Positions 9,644-18,549 of a DNA stretch of 35,278 nt are shown one piece after another. The notes below the pieces were generated by a model. That model had not been told where the DNA came from. It was given only the letters and a program-made list of their open reading frames with translations, and ran no database searches. Position numbers and translations under genes: made by a program. Source of the stretch: Alkaliphilus sp. (lineage in GTDB: Bacteria > Bacillota > Clostridia > Peptostreptococcales > NVVX01); assembly GCA_002733545.1 (NCBI GenBank), contig NVVX01000003.1, positions 1-35,278 of the forward strand. Direction: 5' to 3'. Position 1 is the stretch's first letter, and the number at the start of each line of letters is the position of its first letter.

Positions 9644-9832
9644 ATAACGACTTGGGCATTCATCCTCTCTCCTTGTGGGAGAGGATGAATGCCTGACAAA
9701 GTTTCAAGAGAATCATCCTTTATAAGTAGAGAACCGAAATCTCTGATTTCGTGTGAATCACTTAGTTGTTCCACCTAAAATACCTTGGGGTTTATCCCCG
9801 AGGACTAGAAGCGAAGATTCTTTTATTATTAC
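9638..9832 (-). repeat. Dispersed modular repeat, copy 5 (all three modules, inverted)
   Basis: Reverse complement reads TAATAAAAGAATC..CCTCGGGGATAAACCCCAAGG..AACAACTAAGTGATTCACACGAAATCAGAGATTTCGGTTCTCTACTT..GGATGATTCTCTTGAAACTTTGTCAGGCATTCATCCTCTCCCACAAGGAGAGAGGATGAATGCCCAAGTCGTTATAAAA. Confidence 0.87.
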
Positions 9833-9979
9833 AACACGAACAAAAAATACAAGACAAATAAAAAGATTCGCGTTTGAATTGATTGTTATTATATAATATG
9901 ATAATATAATGTCGTACTTGCAAATATGCATTACAGAAAAGGTAGGCAGAGGTTAAAATAATAATGTGAGGTGAATATT

Positions 9980-11266
9980 ATGCCATCAGTTGTGGTAATT
10001 GGAGCTCAGTGGGGAGATGAAGGGAAAGGAAAAATCATTGATTTTCTAGCGAAAAAAGCAGATGTAATTGTGAGAGCGCAGGGTGGAAATAATGCGGGAC
10101 ATACAGTAATAGTAGGAGAAAACAAGCATACTTTTCATTTACTACCTTCGGGAGTTTTGTATGAGGAAAAAATGAATATTATAGGTAATGGGGTAGTTAT
10201 TGATCCGCAGGCTTTTTTAGATGAGATCAAAACTTTGGAGAGTAGAGGGATTAATACCGCAAATATAAGGATTGACGAGAGGGCACATGTAATATTTCCG
10301 TACCATAAAAAAATTGATGTGCTAGCGGAAGAAGAAAGAGGAGAAACAAAAATTGGAACTACTAAAAAAGGGATTGGCCCATGCTATATGGATAAGGTTG
10401 AAAGAACAGGGATAAGAGTAGGCGAAATGATAGATAAAGAGTTATTTAAGCAAAGATTGTTTCCGCAGATTGATAGAAAGAATAAAATCCTTGAAAAAAT
10501 TTACAATGTTGAAGGTTTTTGCAAAGAAAGTATGCTTAGGGATTACGAACAGTATGCTTCCCAGATAAAAGAATACGTGACAGACACGACGATTATCGTG
10601 CATGAAGCATTAGTGTCAAATAAAAGGGTTTTGCTTGAGGGAGCGCAAGGAGCGTTGTTAGATGTTGATTTAGGGACGTACCCGTACGTTACTTCATCTC
10701 ATCCAACTTCTGGAGGGTTTTGTGTTGGCGCAGGAGTAAACCCTTTACAAATTGATGATGTATTAGGAGTGGTAAAGGCATATACAACTAGAGTTGGTTT
10801 TGGCCCTTTTCCAACAGAATTAATAAACGAAACGGGGGATAGAATCCGCAAAGAAGGTAATGAATTCGGGACTACTACTGGAAGAGCTAGAAGGTGTGGA
10901 TGGTTTGATGGTGTTGCTGTGAAATATACAGCACGTATAAATGGAATGACAGGAATTTCATTAATGCTCTTAGATGTGCTTAGTATATTTGATAAGATAA
11001 ATATTTGTACTGGATATGAGTATGAGGGAAAAACAATTCATAACTTCCCTGCAAGTATTAAAGAGCTAGCAAAATGCAGACCTATATATAAAGAAGTTGA
11101 TGGGTGGAAAGAAGACATCACTAGTGTTAAGACCTTTGAAGAATTGCCTGATAATGCAAAAAAATACATCAAAATTATTGAAGAATATCTGAAAATACCA
11201 ATAAAAATAGTTTCAGTAGGACCAAAACGAAGCCAAACAATAATTAGAGAAGAAATTTTTGAATAG
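9980..11266 (+). CDS. purA: Adenylosuccinate synthetase
   Basis: MPSVVVIGAQWGDEGKGKIIDFLAKKADVIVRAQGGNNAGHT...; GTTKKGIGPCYMDK; GFGPFPTEL. ATG 9980 preferred over 9971. Confidence 0.97.
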   Translation: MPSVVVIGAQWGDEGKGKIIDFLAKKADVIVRAQGGNNAGHTVIVGENKHTFHLLPSGVLYEEKMNIIGNGVVIDPQAFLDEIKTLESRGINTANIRIDERAHVIFPYHKKIDVLAEEERGETKIGTTKKGIGPCYMDKVERTGIRVGEMIDKELFKQRLFPQIDRKNKILEKIYNVEGFCKESMLRDYEQYASQIKEYVTDTTIIVHEALVSNKRVLLEGAQGALLDVDLGTYPYVTSSHPTSGGFCVGAGVNPLQIDDVLGVVKAYTTRVGFGPFPTELINETGDRIRKEGNEFGTTTGRARRCGWFDGVAVKYTARINGMTGISLMLLDVLSIFDKINICTGYEYEGKTIHNFPASIKELAKCRPIYKEVDGWKEDITSVKTFEELPDNAKKYIKIIEEYLKIPIKIVSVGPKRSQTIIREEIFE

Positions 11267-11278
11267 GAGTATAGGTGC

Positions 11279-11306
11279 AAAAAAGCCCGCTTAAATAAGT
11301 GGGCTT
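11279..11306 (-). terminator. Intrinsic terminator of the minus-strand dnaD-dnaC operon
   Basis: Minus strand AAGCCCACTT-attt-AAGCGGGCTTTTTT; overlaps the dnaC stop codon. Confidence 0.85.
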
Positions 11307-12276
11307 ACCATCTTAAGTCATCCCCATAGAACTTCAAACGTACATATTTGTTAGAGACAAGTCTTGAAAAGATTCTATCGTCATATCTATCCATAATATC
11401 TTTTGGAGTTAGATTAGTAGAGATAACAGTTTTTTTATTAATCAAAATACGCGTATTTATAATGTTGAAAAGCTCGCTGTTTGTAAAAGAATTAGAAAGT
11501 TCTGTTCCTAAGTCGTCAATGATAAGAAGGTCTGATTCAAATAGCAAATCATATGTTTTTTTGTCTTTTGTGCCTTGGAAACGGATTGCTTCTAAAACTT
11601 CAAACATTTTTATTGCGGTTAGATAGAGGATTATTTTTTCCTTATCTAAGAGAGCTTTTGCAATACAATTGATTAAAAAAGTTTTTCCAACGCCTGTGGG
11701 TCCAAAAAACAAAAGGTTTTCTTGAGACGACTTATCAAAATCTATAACAAAAGATTCGCTGATGCTAAGAATTTCAAGAATGTTTTGCCTAGGTGATTGT
11801 TCTTGTTTACTGTATGGATTATCTGAAAAAAGAGAGAGATCAAATGTATTAAAATTCTCTTTTTCTAATATGGAGGATAGGTTAGATAAAGAATATGCTT
11901 TGTTTATCAACTGCTGCTTAAGGCAACTACATTTTTTCCCACTATTAAGAAACCCAGTATCGCGACATTGGGTACAAACATATGTTGTTTCAGAAAAATT
12001 TAGGGAAATAGAATTTTGCTTAAGGATAGAAGTTTTTTCGTTATTAAGTTGTTCTGATTTTTGTTTATATGTTTCTATAACTAAATGGACGTTATTCGTG
12101 GTTTTTAGTAAAGATTTAGCCATTAGCAGACCAAGTTTTTTTATTTCTTTATCAATAGTCTCTATTCTTGGAAGTTGCCTGTATATATTTTGAACACTTT
12201 TTTCCCTTTTTTTTTCTGAATTATTTCTTGTTTGCTCATATTCATTGAGTATTTCTTTAATGTATTGAGTAGACAT
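11305..12276 (-). CDS. dnaC: DnaC/IstB-like AAA+ ATPase, replicative helicase loader
   Basis: Zn-cluster CTQCRDTGFLNSGKKCSC; Walker A FFGPTGVGKTFLINCIAK; Walker B LLIIDDLGTE; partner of a dnaD-like gene. Confidence 0.85.
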   Translation of the reverse strand: MSTQYIKEILNEYEQTRNNSEKKREKSVQNIYRQLPRIETIDKEIKKLGLLMAKSLLKTTNNVHLVIETYKQKSEQLNNEKTSILKQNSISLNFSETTYVCTQCRDTGFLNSGKKCSCLKQQLINKAYSLSNLSSILEKENFNTFDLSLFSDNPYSKQEQSPRQNILEILSISESFVIDFDKSSQENLLFFGPTGVGKTFLINCIAKALLDKEKIILYLTAIKMFEVLEAIRFQGTKDKKTYDLLFESDLLIIDDLGTELSNSFTNSELFNIINTRILINKKTVISTNLTPKDIMDRYDDRIFSRLVSNKYVRLKFYGDDLRW

Positions 12277-12306
12277 AAAATCTCCTTTTGTCTCTTTTTA
12301 AGACTC

Positions 12307-12333
12307 TCGCTTCTACGAAGTGATAATTTTTTT
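12307..12333 (+). terminator. Terminator-like hairpin pointing antisense to the dnaD-dnaC operon
   Basis: TCGCTTC-tac-GAAGTGA followed by TAATTTTTTTG on the + strand. Confidence 0.4.
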
Positions 12334-12388
12334 GTTTTTGTGCAGTTAGTGGAGTGTTATTAATCGCCTAGATAAATAAAAAAATAGT

Positions 12389-13459
12389 TTACGTTTTAGG
12401 TTGTTTCTCTAAGAAAATACCTTCTAGTTCTTCGGCGGAGTATTTATTGCCTCGGCTCTTTGAGAGGTGAAACTTTGTTTTTGATTTTGGCAATAGCTTA
12501 GAACTGGAAGGTGACGCTTTTTTCCTGTTCTTGTTTTCGAAGGCTTCGATATCCTCGATTTTTTTTGCTCCCTTTTCATGCCAATTAGACAATATTCCGT
12601 TGATGTAGCTGATACTTACATTAGATATTTTACTGGAGCTTTCGCATGCTTTTAAGATAATTTCCTCATCAAACTGATATTTTTCTATCCAAGTATCAAT
12701 AATCTCCATTTCTTTTTCTGAAGGGGAACGAAATCTAAACCCTAAAGCTTTGAATATTCTGTTATACAATTTGTAGGTGTCGCTAACGCTAAGGAGATAT
12801 TGGTTTAGATGCTCTTCATTTGAAATCCCCATATCATACCAAGCGATTATTGTTCTTTCCACATAGTTGACATTCTTTATGTTCTTTTTTTGCTTGCAGT
12901 ATTCAAAAGCTCTTAATATAAGTGAAGTATCAATATTATAATTCTTTTGCCAACTGAGTATTTGTCCCTTTTCTTTGGGAGCCAGCTGACGCTCAAGAAT
13001 TATATTTAAATCAGTAAACATTTTTTTAGTTTGAGGAATTTGATTTGAAGCAAATAACTCGCTCGTTGAAGTAGTCTTGGTTGTGGCATGCTTTTTTATG
13101 TTAGTATGTATAGTCTGAGTAGTGTTATTGATAAAAAGCTGTTTTATATTAACAAACTCAATAGAATAATCATCATCAGAAATATTGCTGAGTTTATGCT
13201 TTTTTATTATTTGTTTGTCTTCCCAAAAATCCCAAGCTGCTAATACATCTGCGAGAGGAATATTTAGGTGCTTCGAAATAGTATCATTATTAACAACGGC
13301 ATTAGTTGAAGGGTTGCACGCATATTTATAAGAATACAGATAGACTTTGACGAAGTCACCATCGGCCATAGGCATATATACGTCAATAAAAATATTCTCA
13401 ATAGGAGTATCGCTTAAATCAAAAGAGGTTTCGCTTTTAAAAAAACTCATAAAATTCAC
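12389..13459 (-). CDS. DnaD-domain primosome protein
   Basis: N-terminal wH-like region; two DnaD C-terminal-like repeats ending in IIAWYDMGISNEEHLNQYL and INGILSNWHEKGAKKIEDIEAFE. Confidence 0.85.
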   Translation of the reverse strand: MNFMSFFKSETSFDLSDTPIENIFIDVYMPMADGDFVKVYLYSYKYACNPSTNAVVNNDTISKHLNIPLADVLAAWDFWEDKQIIKKHKLSNISDDDYSIEFVNIKQLFINNTTQTIHTNIKKHATTKTTSTSELFASNQIPQTKKMFTDLNIILERQLAPKEKGQILSWQKNYNIDTSLILRAFEYCKQKKNIKNVNYVERTIIAWYDMGISNEEHLNQYLLSVSDTYKLYNRIFKALGFRFRSPSEKEMEIIDTWIEKYQFDEEIILKACESSSKISNVSISYINGILSNWHEKGAKKIEDIEAFENKNRKKASPSSSKLLPKSKTKFHLSKSRGNKYSAEELEGIFLEKQPKT

Positions 13460-13587
13460 TCCATTTTTAAAAAGTATTTTGAGTTGCTTTCCTTGTCTTT
13501 AATTTTAACAAAGGTATATATATAAAGCAAGTATCAATACTATTACTAATGAGAAGAACCAATGAAAAGATTTTTATAAGTACAGTT

Positions 13588-13612
13588 GAATGCCTAAGTC
13601 GTTATAAGAAAA
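13588..13612 (+). repeat. Relic end of the dispersed repeat, copy 6
   Basis: GAATGCCTAAGTCGTTATAAGAAAA versus GAATGCCCAAGTCGTTATAAAAAA in copy 5. Confidence 0.6.
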
Positions 13613-13825
13613 TGAATTTGTGGACGAGCGCATAACAGTCTAGGGACAATCATATATATATTAAAAGAGCTAATCAAAAGCTAAGAACTAAAGTTCGGAC
13701 TTGAATAGCTTAGTACAAGTAGTATATAATTATATAAATATTGTGAAAAATGGACGCATTTTTAGGATAGCGAGTACGATCTTAGTGCTTGTAAATATGT
13801 GTCATTTACTGAGAGGAGAACATCT

Positions 13826-15298
13826 ATGGAGTGGCACACAAAAGAGCTGGTGCGTAAGATAGTGGCTATTAAAAATGCTAGTATGGATAGATTTAAGAAG
13901 TATACTAAAGATATGAAAATTTTGGGCGGGAAAAACAGGGTGATTATATTAAACAAATACATGGTATTAAGTGCGCTAATTGTAATGGTGACGGCATTGT
14001 CTTTATATGGGATACACAACTATAAATCTGTAGAAACAGAGATGTTTTCAAATGCATATGAAGTTATCATAGAAGGAGTACCCTTTGCTGTAGTAAGAAA
14101 TAAAGAAGACTTTTGGGACGCATTTAGTGAGGTTAAAGAGCAAATACAAGAAATTAATGATAAAGAAGTTGTAATGTCAGAGGAGATTAGTTTTGTTGAA
14201 GTTAAAGGATATAGCGGAGAAATAACGAACCATGAGAAGATGATTAGAAACATTAAATTGGTATCAGATATTAAAGTGAAAGTTGCAGCTATTTCGATTG
14301 AGGGAGAAGTAATAGTATTGCTTGACAATATAGATATTGCCCGAGAAATATTAGAAGAGATAAAGGCTGAGTTTACAAATGAGGAAGACGTCGAGTACAC
14401 TTCAATTGAATTTTATGAAGATGTACAAATTGAAGAAGTTTTCTCAGATAGCAGAGATATTCGAAGTAAAGACGAAGCACTTTACTATTTGAGAAAAGGT
14501 ACAGATGAGGCAAAAATTCACGAAGTAACATCAGGAGAAAATTCATGGGTAATAGCTAAGAAATATGGTCTAACAGTAGAAGACATAGAAGAAGCAAATC
14601 CAGAAATAAATCCGAACAGACTAAAGATTGGGCAAGAGCTAAATCTTATTGTGCCTAAGCCTTATATTTCAATTCTTACAAAAGAACATGCGACTATAAT
14701 GAAAAATATACCTTTTGCCACAAAATACACTAAGACAGATGCAATATATGCTGGCGATAGAATGATTACTGTTCGTGGAGTGCAAGGAAAAAAGGAACTT
14801 AAGGTATTTATTTCGAGAAGAAACGGAGAAAAAATAGAAGAAGAGATTTTAGAAGAAAGAATTGTTTCAAATCCAAAAACAAGGGTTATTGCAGAAGGAA
14901 CTAAGCCGCGACCAGCTACTATAGCTACAGGAATTTTTGCAAATCCTACTAGGGGCAGGTTGACTTCTCCGTTTGGAATGAGATGGGGGAGGAGACATGA
15001 AGGAATAGACATTGCAGCACCAATTGGGACGCCTATAATTGCGGCTGACGGCGGAGTGGTTACGTTTGCAGGTCGAAGAGGAGCATATGGAAAGCTTGTT
15101 ATAATAAATCATGAAAATGGATTTCAGACATATTATGCACATTGCAATGGCTTTAATGTTAAAGTAGGGGAACGTGTCCATAAAGGTCAAAAAATAGCCA
15201 CAGTAGGTAATACGGGGAGAAGTACTGGTCCTCACGTTCATTTTGAAGTTAGAAAAAATGGTGTGCCAGTAAACCCTTTGTCATTTGTAAACTACTAA
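13826..15298 (+). CDS. Membrane-anchored cell-wall peptidase: LysM, G5-like, M23 endopeptidase
   Basis: LysM ENSWVIAKKYGLTVEDIEEANPEINPNRLKIGQELNL; M23 GMRWGRRHEGIDIAAPIGTPIIAADGG...GRSTGPHVHFEVRKNGVPVNP. ATG 13826 after gagaggag. Confidence 0.92.
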   Translation: MEWHTKELVRKIVAIKNASMDRFKKYTKDMKILGGKNRVIILNKYMVLSALIVMVTALSLYGIHNYKSVETEMFSNAYEVIIEGVPFAVVRNKEDFWDAFSEVKEQIQEINDKEVVMSEEISFVEVKGYSGEITNHEKMIRNIKLVSDIKVKVAAISIEGEVIVLLDNIDIAREILEEIKAEFTNEEDVEYTSIEFYEDVQIEEVFSDSRDIRSKDEALYYLRKGTDEAKIHEVTSGENSWVIAKKYGLTVEDIEEANPEINPNRLKIGQELNLIVPKPYISILTKEHATIMKNIPFATKYTKTDAIYAGDRMITVRGVQGKKELKVFISRRNGEKIEEEILEERIVSNPKTRVIAEGTKPRPATIATGIFANPTRGRLTSPFGMRWGRRHEGIDIAAPIGTPIIAADGGVVTFAGRRGAYGKLVIINHENGFQTYYAHCNGFNVKVGERVHKGQKIATVGNTGRSTGPHVHFEVRKNGVPVNPLSFVNY

Positions 15299-15380
15299 GT
15301 AGGTTTTAGCATAAATGATTAAAATCATCTTACCAGTCTGCTGGCATTAAGCCCGACGTGTTTTGAAGGTTGCTTATTTT

Positions 15381-15478
15381 GAAATTTTGAAGGCTCCTTG
15401 TAGTTGTTATATCAACTCGACAGTTTTATTTTATTGGTTTGAGTTGATGAAACTTTGAAGGCTCCTTGTAGTCGTTAT
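15381..15478 (+). repeat. Diverged, internally duplicated repeat (copy 7) between convergent genes, containing a hairpin
   Basis: gaaattttgaaggctccttgtagttgttat (15381-15410) and gaaactttgaaggctccttgtagtcgttat (15449-15478), 28/30 identical; ATCAACTC/GAGTTGAT inverted repeat between them. Confidence 0.65.
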
Positions 15479-16767
15479 AGTATAAGGACAATTAATAGTA
15501 TTAAAACAACCCAAAACCAATTATTGAAACCGGATTTTATATTGCTTGCCTTGCTTTCGCCAAGTGATGGAGTAAAGTCTAAATGATTTGATTTTGGCAA
15601 GTAGTTTGTAGTATCAATGAGTTCTCTAAAATTAAGTAAACCTGCGCCTTGCTCAGTTTGTGTTAAAGGTAAATGAAGCGCGGTAGATGATAATATTTTT
15701 TTAATTTCGCGAGGCGATAATTCAGGATTTTTTTCTAACAATAGCGCTGCACATCCGGCGACTATTGGCGCTGCCATTGAAGTGCCGGACAATCTTTGGT
15801 AACCATTATGATTATTTAGTGAATTGATATTAACGCCTGGCGCTAGGATGTCGGGCTTATTTAATCCGTCAAGTGTAGGTCCTCTACTAGAAAAATCTGC
15901 AAGAATCACTTTGCTAGGACTATCTGATAAACGATCATCGCAGGCTCCTACAGAAATAACATTAGGACTGTTAGCAGGAGAATCAATGGTTTTTTTATCT
16001 GGTCCGTTATTTCCAGCAGCTGCGACTACTGTTATTCCACTAGATACTGCTTTTTCTACAGCTTGACAGAGTGGATCTTCTCTATAAGACGTTTTTGGCT
16101 TTGTTCCTAAGGAAAGAGTTAAGATTTTTATGTCGTATTGATTTTTGTTCGCTATAATCCACTGTATTCCTGCGATTACATCAGAAATACTCCCAGAGCC
16201 ATCTTTTCCTAAAACTTTGACACCTACAATGTTGGAGTCGGGAGCAATACCCATATGTTTTCCCCTCGAAGAAAAAGCATTCCCAGAAACTATCCCAGCT
16301 ACGTGTGTGCCATGTCCGTCGTCATCATAAGGTGCCGAATTTTCGTTAACATAATCCTTAAATCCAATTATTCTATTAGTAGGTCTTATTAGGTCATTGT
16401 GAGGAAAAACCCCAGTATCAACAACTGCAATAGTAACGCCTTTTCCTGTATATCCAAGCTCGTTAGCATAATGAGATCCTACGGTAATAGATGCAATATC
16501 CATCGACTTATATACTTTGTCATCGAGGAATATTTTGCCTACAAATTGCTCTCTTGCTGCGCTCTTTACACCAACAGATGGTAAGTAGGCAGCGACAGCA
16601 TTTATTATATCAAACTTATGTTTTATACGCCCTCCTGCCTTAATTATGTATGCTTCCAATTCATCGCAAGTACAATTTTTTGCTGAAATTATAACTGACA
16701 TCTCTTCGTCAGAGCTGCGTAGTTTTTCAACTACCAAATCTTCCATAACATAATTATTTTTGAACAT
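15475..16767 (-). CDS. S8 family (subtilisin-like) serine peptidase with C-terminal hydrophobic tail
   Basis: Asp VAVVDTGVFPHNDL region, His DDDGHGTHVAGIVSG, Ser LSGTSMAAPIVAG; ends NNWFWVVLILLIVLIL; no obvious N-terminal signal peptide. Confidence 0.92.
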   Translation of the reverse strand: MFKNNYVMEDLVVEKLRSSDEEMSVIISAKNCTCDELEAYIIKAGGRIKHKFDIINAVAAYLPSVGVKSAAREQFVGKIFLDDKVYKSMDIASITVGSHYANELGYTGKGVTIAVVDTGVFPHNDLIRPTNRIIGFKDYVNENSAPYDDDGHGTHVAGIVSGNAFSSRGKHMGIAPDSNIVGVKVLGKDGSGSISDVIAGIQWIIANKNQYDIKILTLSLGTKPKTSYREDPLCQAVEKAVSSGITVVAAAGNNGPDKKTIDSPANSPNVISVGACDDRLSDSPSKVILADFSSRGPTLDGLNKPDILAPGVNINSLNNHNGYQRLSGTSMAAPIVAGCAALLLEKNPELSPREIKKILSSTALHLPLTQTEQGAGLLNFRELIDTTNYLPKSNHLDFTPSLGESKASNIKSGFNNWFWVVLILLIVLIL

Positions 16768-16937
16768 TCTAAATCCTCCTCTATCAACGATATATTATAG
16801 ATTATGCAGAAAAATTGAATGCGTGAAGGAAAATATGAAGGAGTTTTTTTCATTATTTTGTTTAGCAAAATAGAAATACTTGACACCAAGAAAACAGACG
16901 AAGCATGTTATAATTGTATAGGAAGGGGGCATGCAAA

Positions 16938-17726
16938 ATGGGAAGAATTACAAAGTATACTGGAATAACTCTTGTGACATTATTGATAGTTTTTCTTTGT
17001 TTTATTATCCAAAGTGAGAAACATGTTATAGTGATGGCAATGCACCCAATAATTAGAGAGATGGAAAATGGAATAGTTGCTTTTCAAGTGAGAAACTATA
17101 GTGAATTAGAAACAGAGAATTTTATTATTAGGTATGGGAGCATAAGCAAAGAAGCATTAGAAAAAATTTCATATATATCTGAAGAGAAATATCTAGAAAT
17201 CACAAAAATTTTTGGAGCCAGTCGTAAGGAAAAAATCGTTATTGTAGTACATGATGATGAGGAAAGCTTTAACAATCTATTTTTGATTAGAGACAACCCT
17301 CTTTTAGGTATGTACTACGGAGGAGCCTTGCATATTAATGGACTAAACCTGATTGAAAAAGAATGGGACTTTGATACGTTATGGTGTTTAGAAAATACCG
17401 TGCTTCATGAGATGGTTCATTTATTTACAGATCATTTAGGAAAAGGCAATTTTCCTGCCTGGTTTACAGAAGGAGTCAGTTTATACTTTGAGTACCGAAT
17501 AAATGGATATGAGTGGGGAAGAGAAGTAGAAGTGCCACGTGACGAATACACAATAAGCAAACTGCAACACTCATTTTATGAACTAAATCAAGATATAGCG
17601 TACACTCAATCATTTAGATTGGTTAAGAAATTTGTTGACAAAAAAGGAGTAGTAAGCTTAGTGGAGTTAATATCAAAACTAGGCGATGGAGAAAAATTAG
17701 AAAAATACTACTGTTTGTTTGAATAA
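16938..17726 (+). CDS. Membrane-anchored zinc metallopeptidase, peptidase MA-like
   Basis: N-terminal TM; HExxH motif VLHEMVHLFTDHLGKGNFPAWFTEGVSLYFE; ATG 16938 after ggaaggggg. Confidence 0.8.
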   Translation: MGRITKYTGITLVTLLIVFLCFIIQSEKHVIVMAMHPIIREMENGIVAFQVRNYSELETENFIIRYGSISKEALEKISYISEEKYLEITKIFGASRKEKIVIVVHDDEESFNNLFLIRDNPLLGMYYGGALHINGLNLIEKEWDFDTLWCLENTVLHEMVHLFTDHLGKGNFPAWFTEGVSLYFEYRINGYEWGREVEVPRDEYTISKLQHSFYELNQDIAYTQSFRLVKKFVDKKGVVSLVELISKLGDGEKLEKYYCLFE

Positions 17727-17858
17727 AAGGCAGATGAAGAAAAATTCCAGTTGAGCTAAGCTACATTGTTAATTTTTAATAATAGCTACTTCAAGCAGGA
17801 AAATTGCTATGTGTGTAGAAGTTATATTTATGTACAATTATAGAGGGGAGACTTTATT

Positions 17859-18548
17859 ATGAGCGAGAAAATACTATTGGTTGAGGACGAAAAAACGATT
17901 TCTGATATAGTTAAGTTTAATTTAGAGAGAGAAGGATATGTTGTTGAAACAGCGTTTGATGGAAAAGAAGCTCTAGATAAAGCTTCTGAGTGTAAGCCAG
18001 ATCTGGTTTTGCTAGACGTAATGTTACCCAAGATGGATGGGTTTCAGGTATGTAGAAAATTACGCGAAAAATTTACAATGCCAATACTTATGTTAACGGC
18101 TAAAGACGAGGAATTAGATAAAGTACTAGGACTAGAAATGGGAGCAGATGATTATATTACCAAACCTTTTGGTATGAGAGAACTATTAGCGAGAGTAAAA
18201 GCAAATTTGAGAAGAAGTCAATTTGTTCATATTGAAAATGAAGATTCAACTATTGTTTCAGGAAACTTATTGGTTGACTTTGCAAAATATGAAGTGAAAA
18301 AAGGTGAAGAGGTAATTGATTTGACATCAAGAGAATTTGAGTTGCTAAAATATTTAGGCTCACGCTCGGAACAAGTATTTACTAGAGAACAGTTATTGAA
18401 AGAAGTGTGGGGATATGAATATTACGGAGATATAAGAACTGTTGATGTTACAGTTAGAAGGTTAAGAGAGAAAATTGAAGACAACTCAAGTAGCCCTAAA
18501 TACGTTATGACAAAACGAGGAGTGGGTTATTACTTTAGGAGGATCTAG
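17859..18548 (+). CDS. walR: Response regulator WalR (YycF)
   Basis: OmpR-type: KILLVEDEKTISDIVKFNLEREGY, LVLLDVMLPKMDGFQVC, RTVDVTVRRLREKIEDN; followed by walK-yycH-yycI-yycJ. Confidence 0.95.
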   Translation: MSEKILLVEDEKTISDIVKFNLEREGYVVETAFDGKEALDKASECKPDLVLLDVMLPKMDGFQVCRKLREKFTMPILMLTAKDEELDKVLGLEMGADDYITKPFGMRELLARVKANLRRSQFVHIENEDSTIVSGNLLVDFAKYEVKKGEEVIDLTSREFELLKYLGSRSEQVFTREQLLKEVWGYEYYGDIRTVDVTVRRLREKIEDNSSSPKYVMTKRGVGYYFRRI

Positions 18549-18549
18549 T

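Noticed and set aside
9559-9774. Minus ORF 71 aa (MEQLSDSHEIRDFGSLLIKDDSLETLSGIHPLPQGERMNAQVVIKK...)
   Set aside because: Lies within repeat copy 5 and the DUF1858 terminator; a spurious ORF created by the repeat sequence. The same applies to 7311-7496 (-) and 8957-9151 (-).
2195-9832. Repeat family as a CRISPR array
   Set aside because: Copies are dispersed, inverted, modular and separated by genes; no regular spacer periodicity and no cas genes.
11762-12193. Plus ORF 143 aa antisense to dnaC
   Set aside because: Fully overlaps a well-supported gene, with no RBS or recognisable domain; typical AT-rich shadow ORF.
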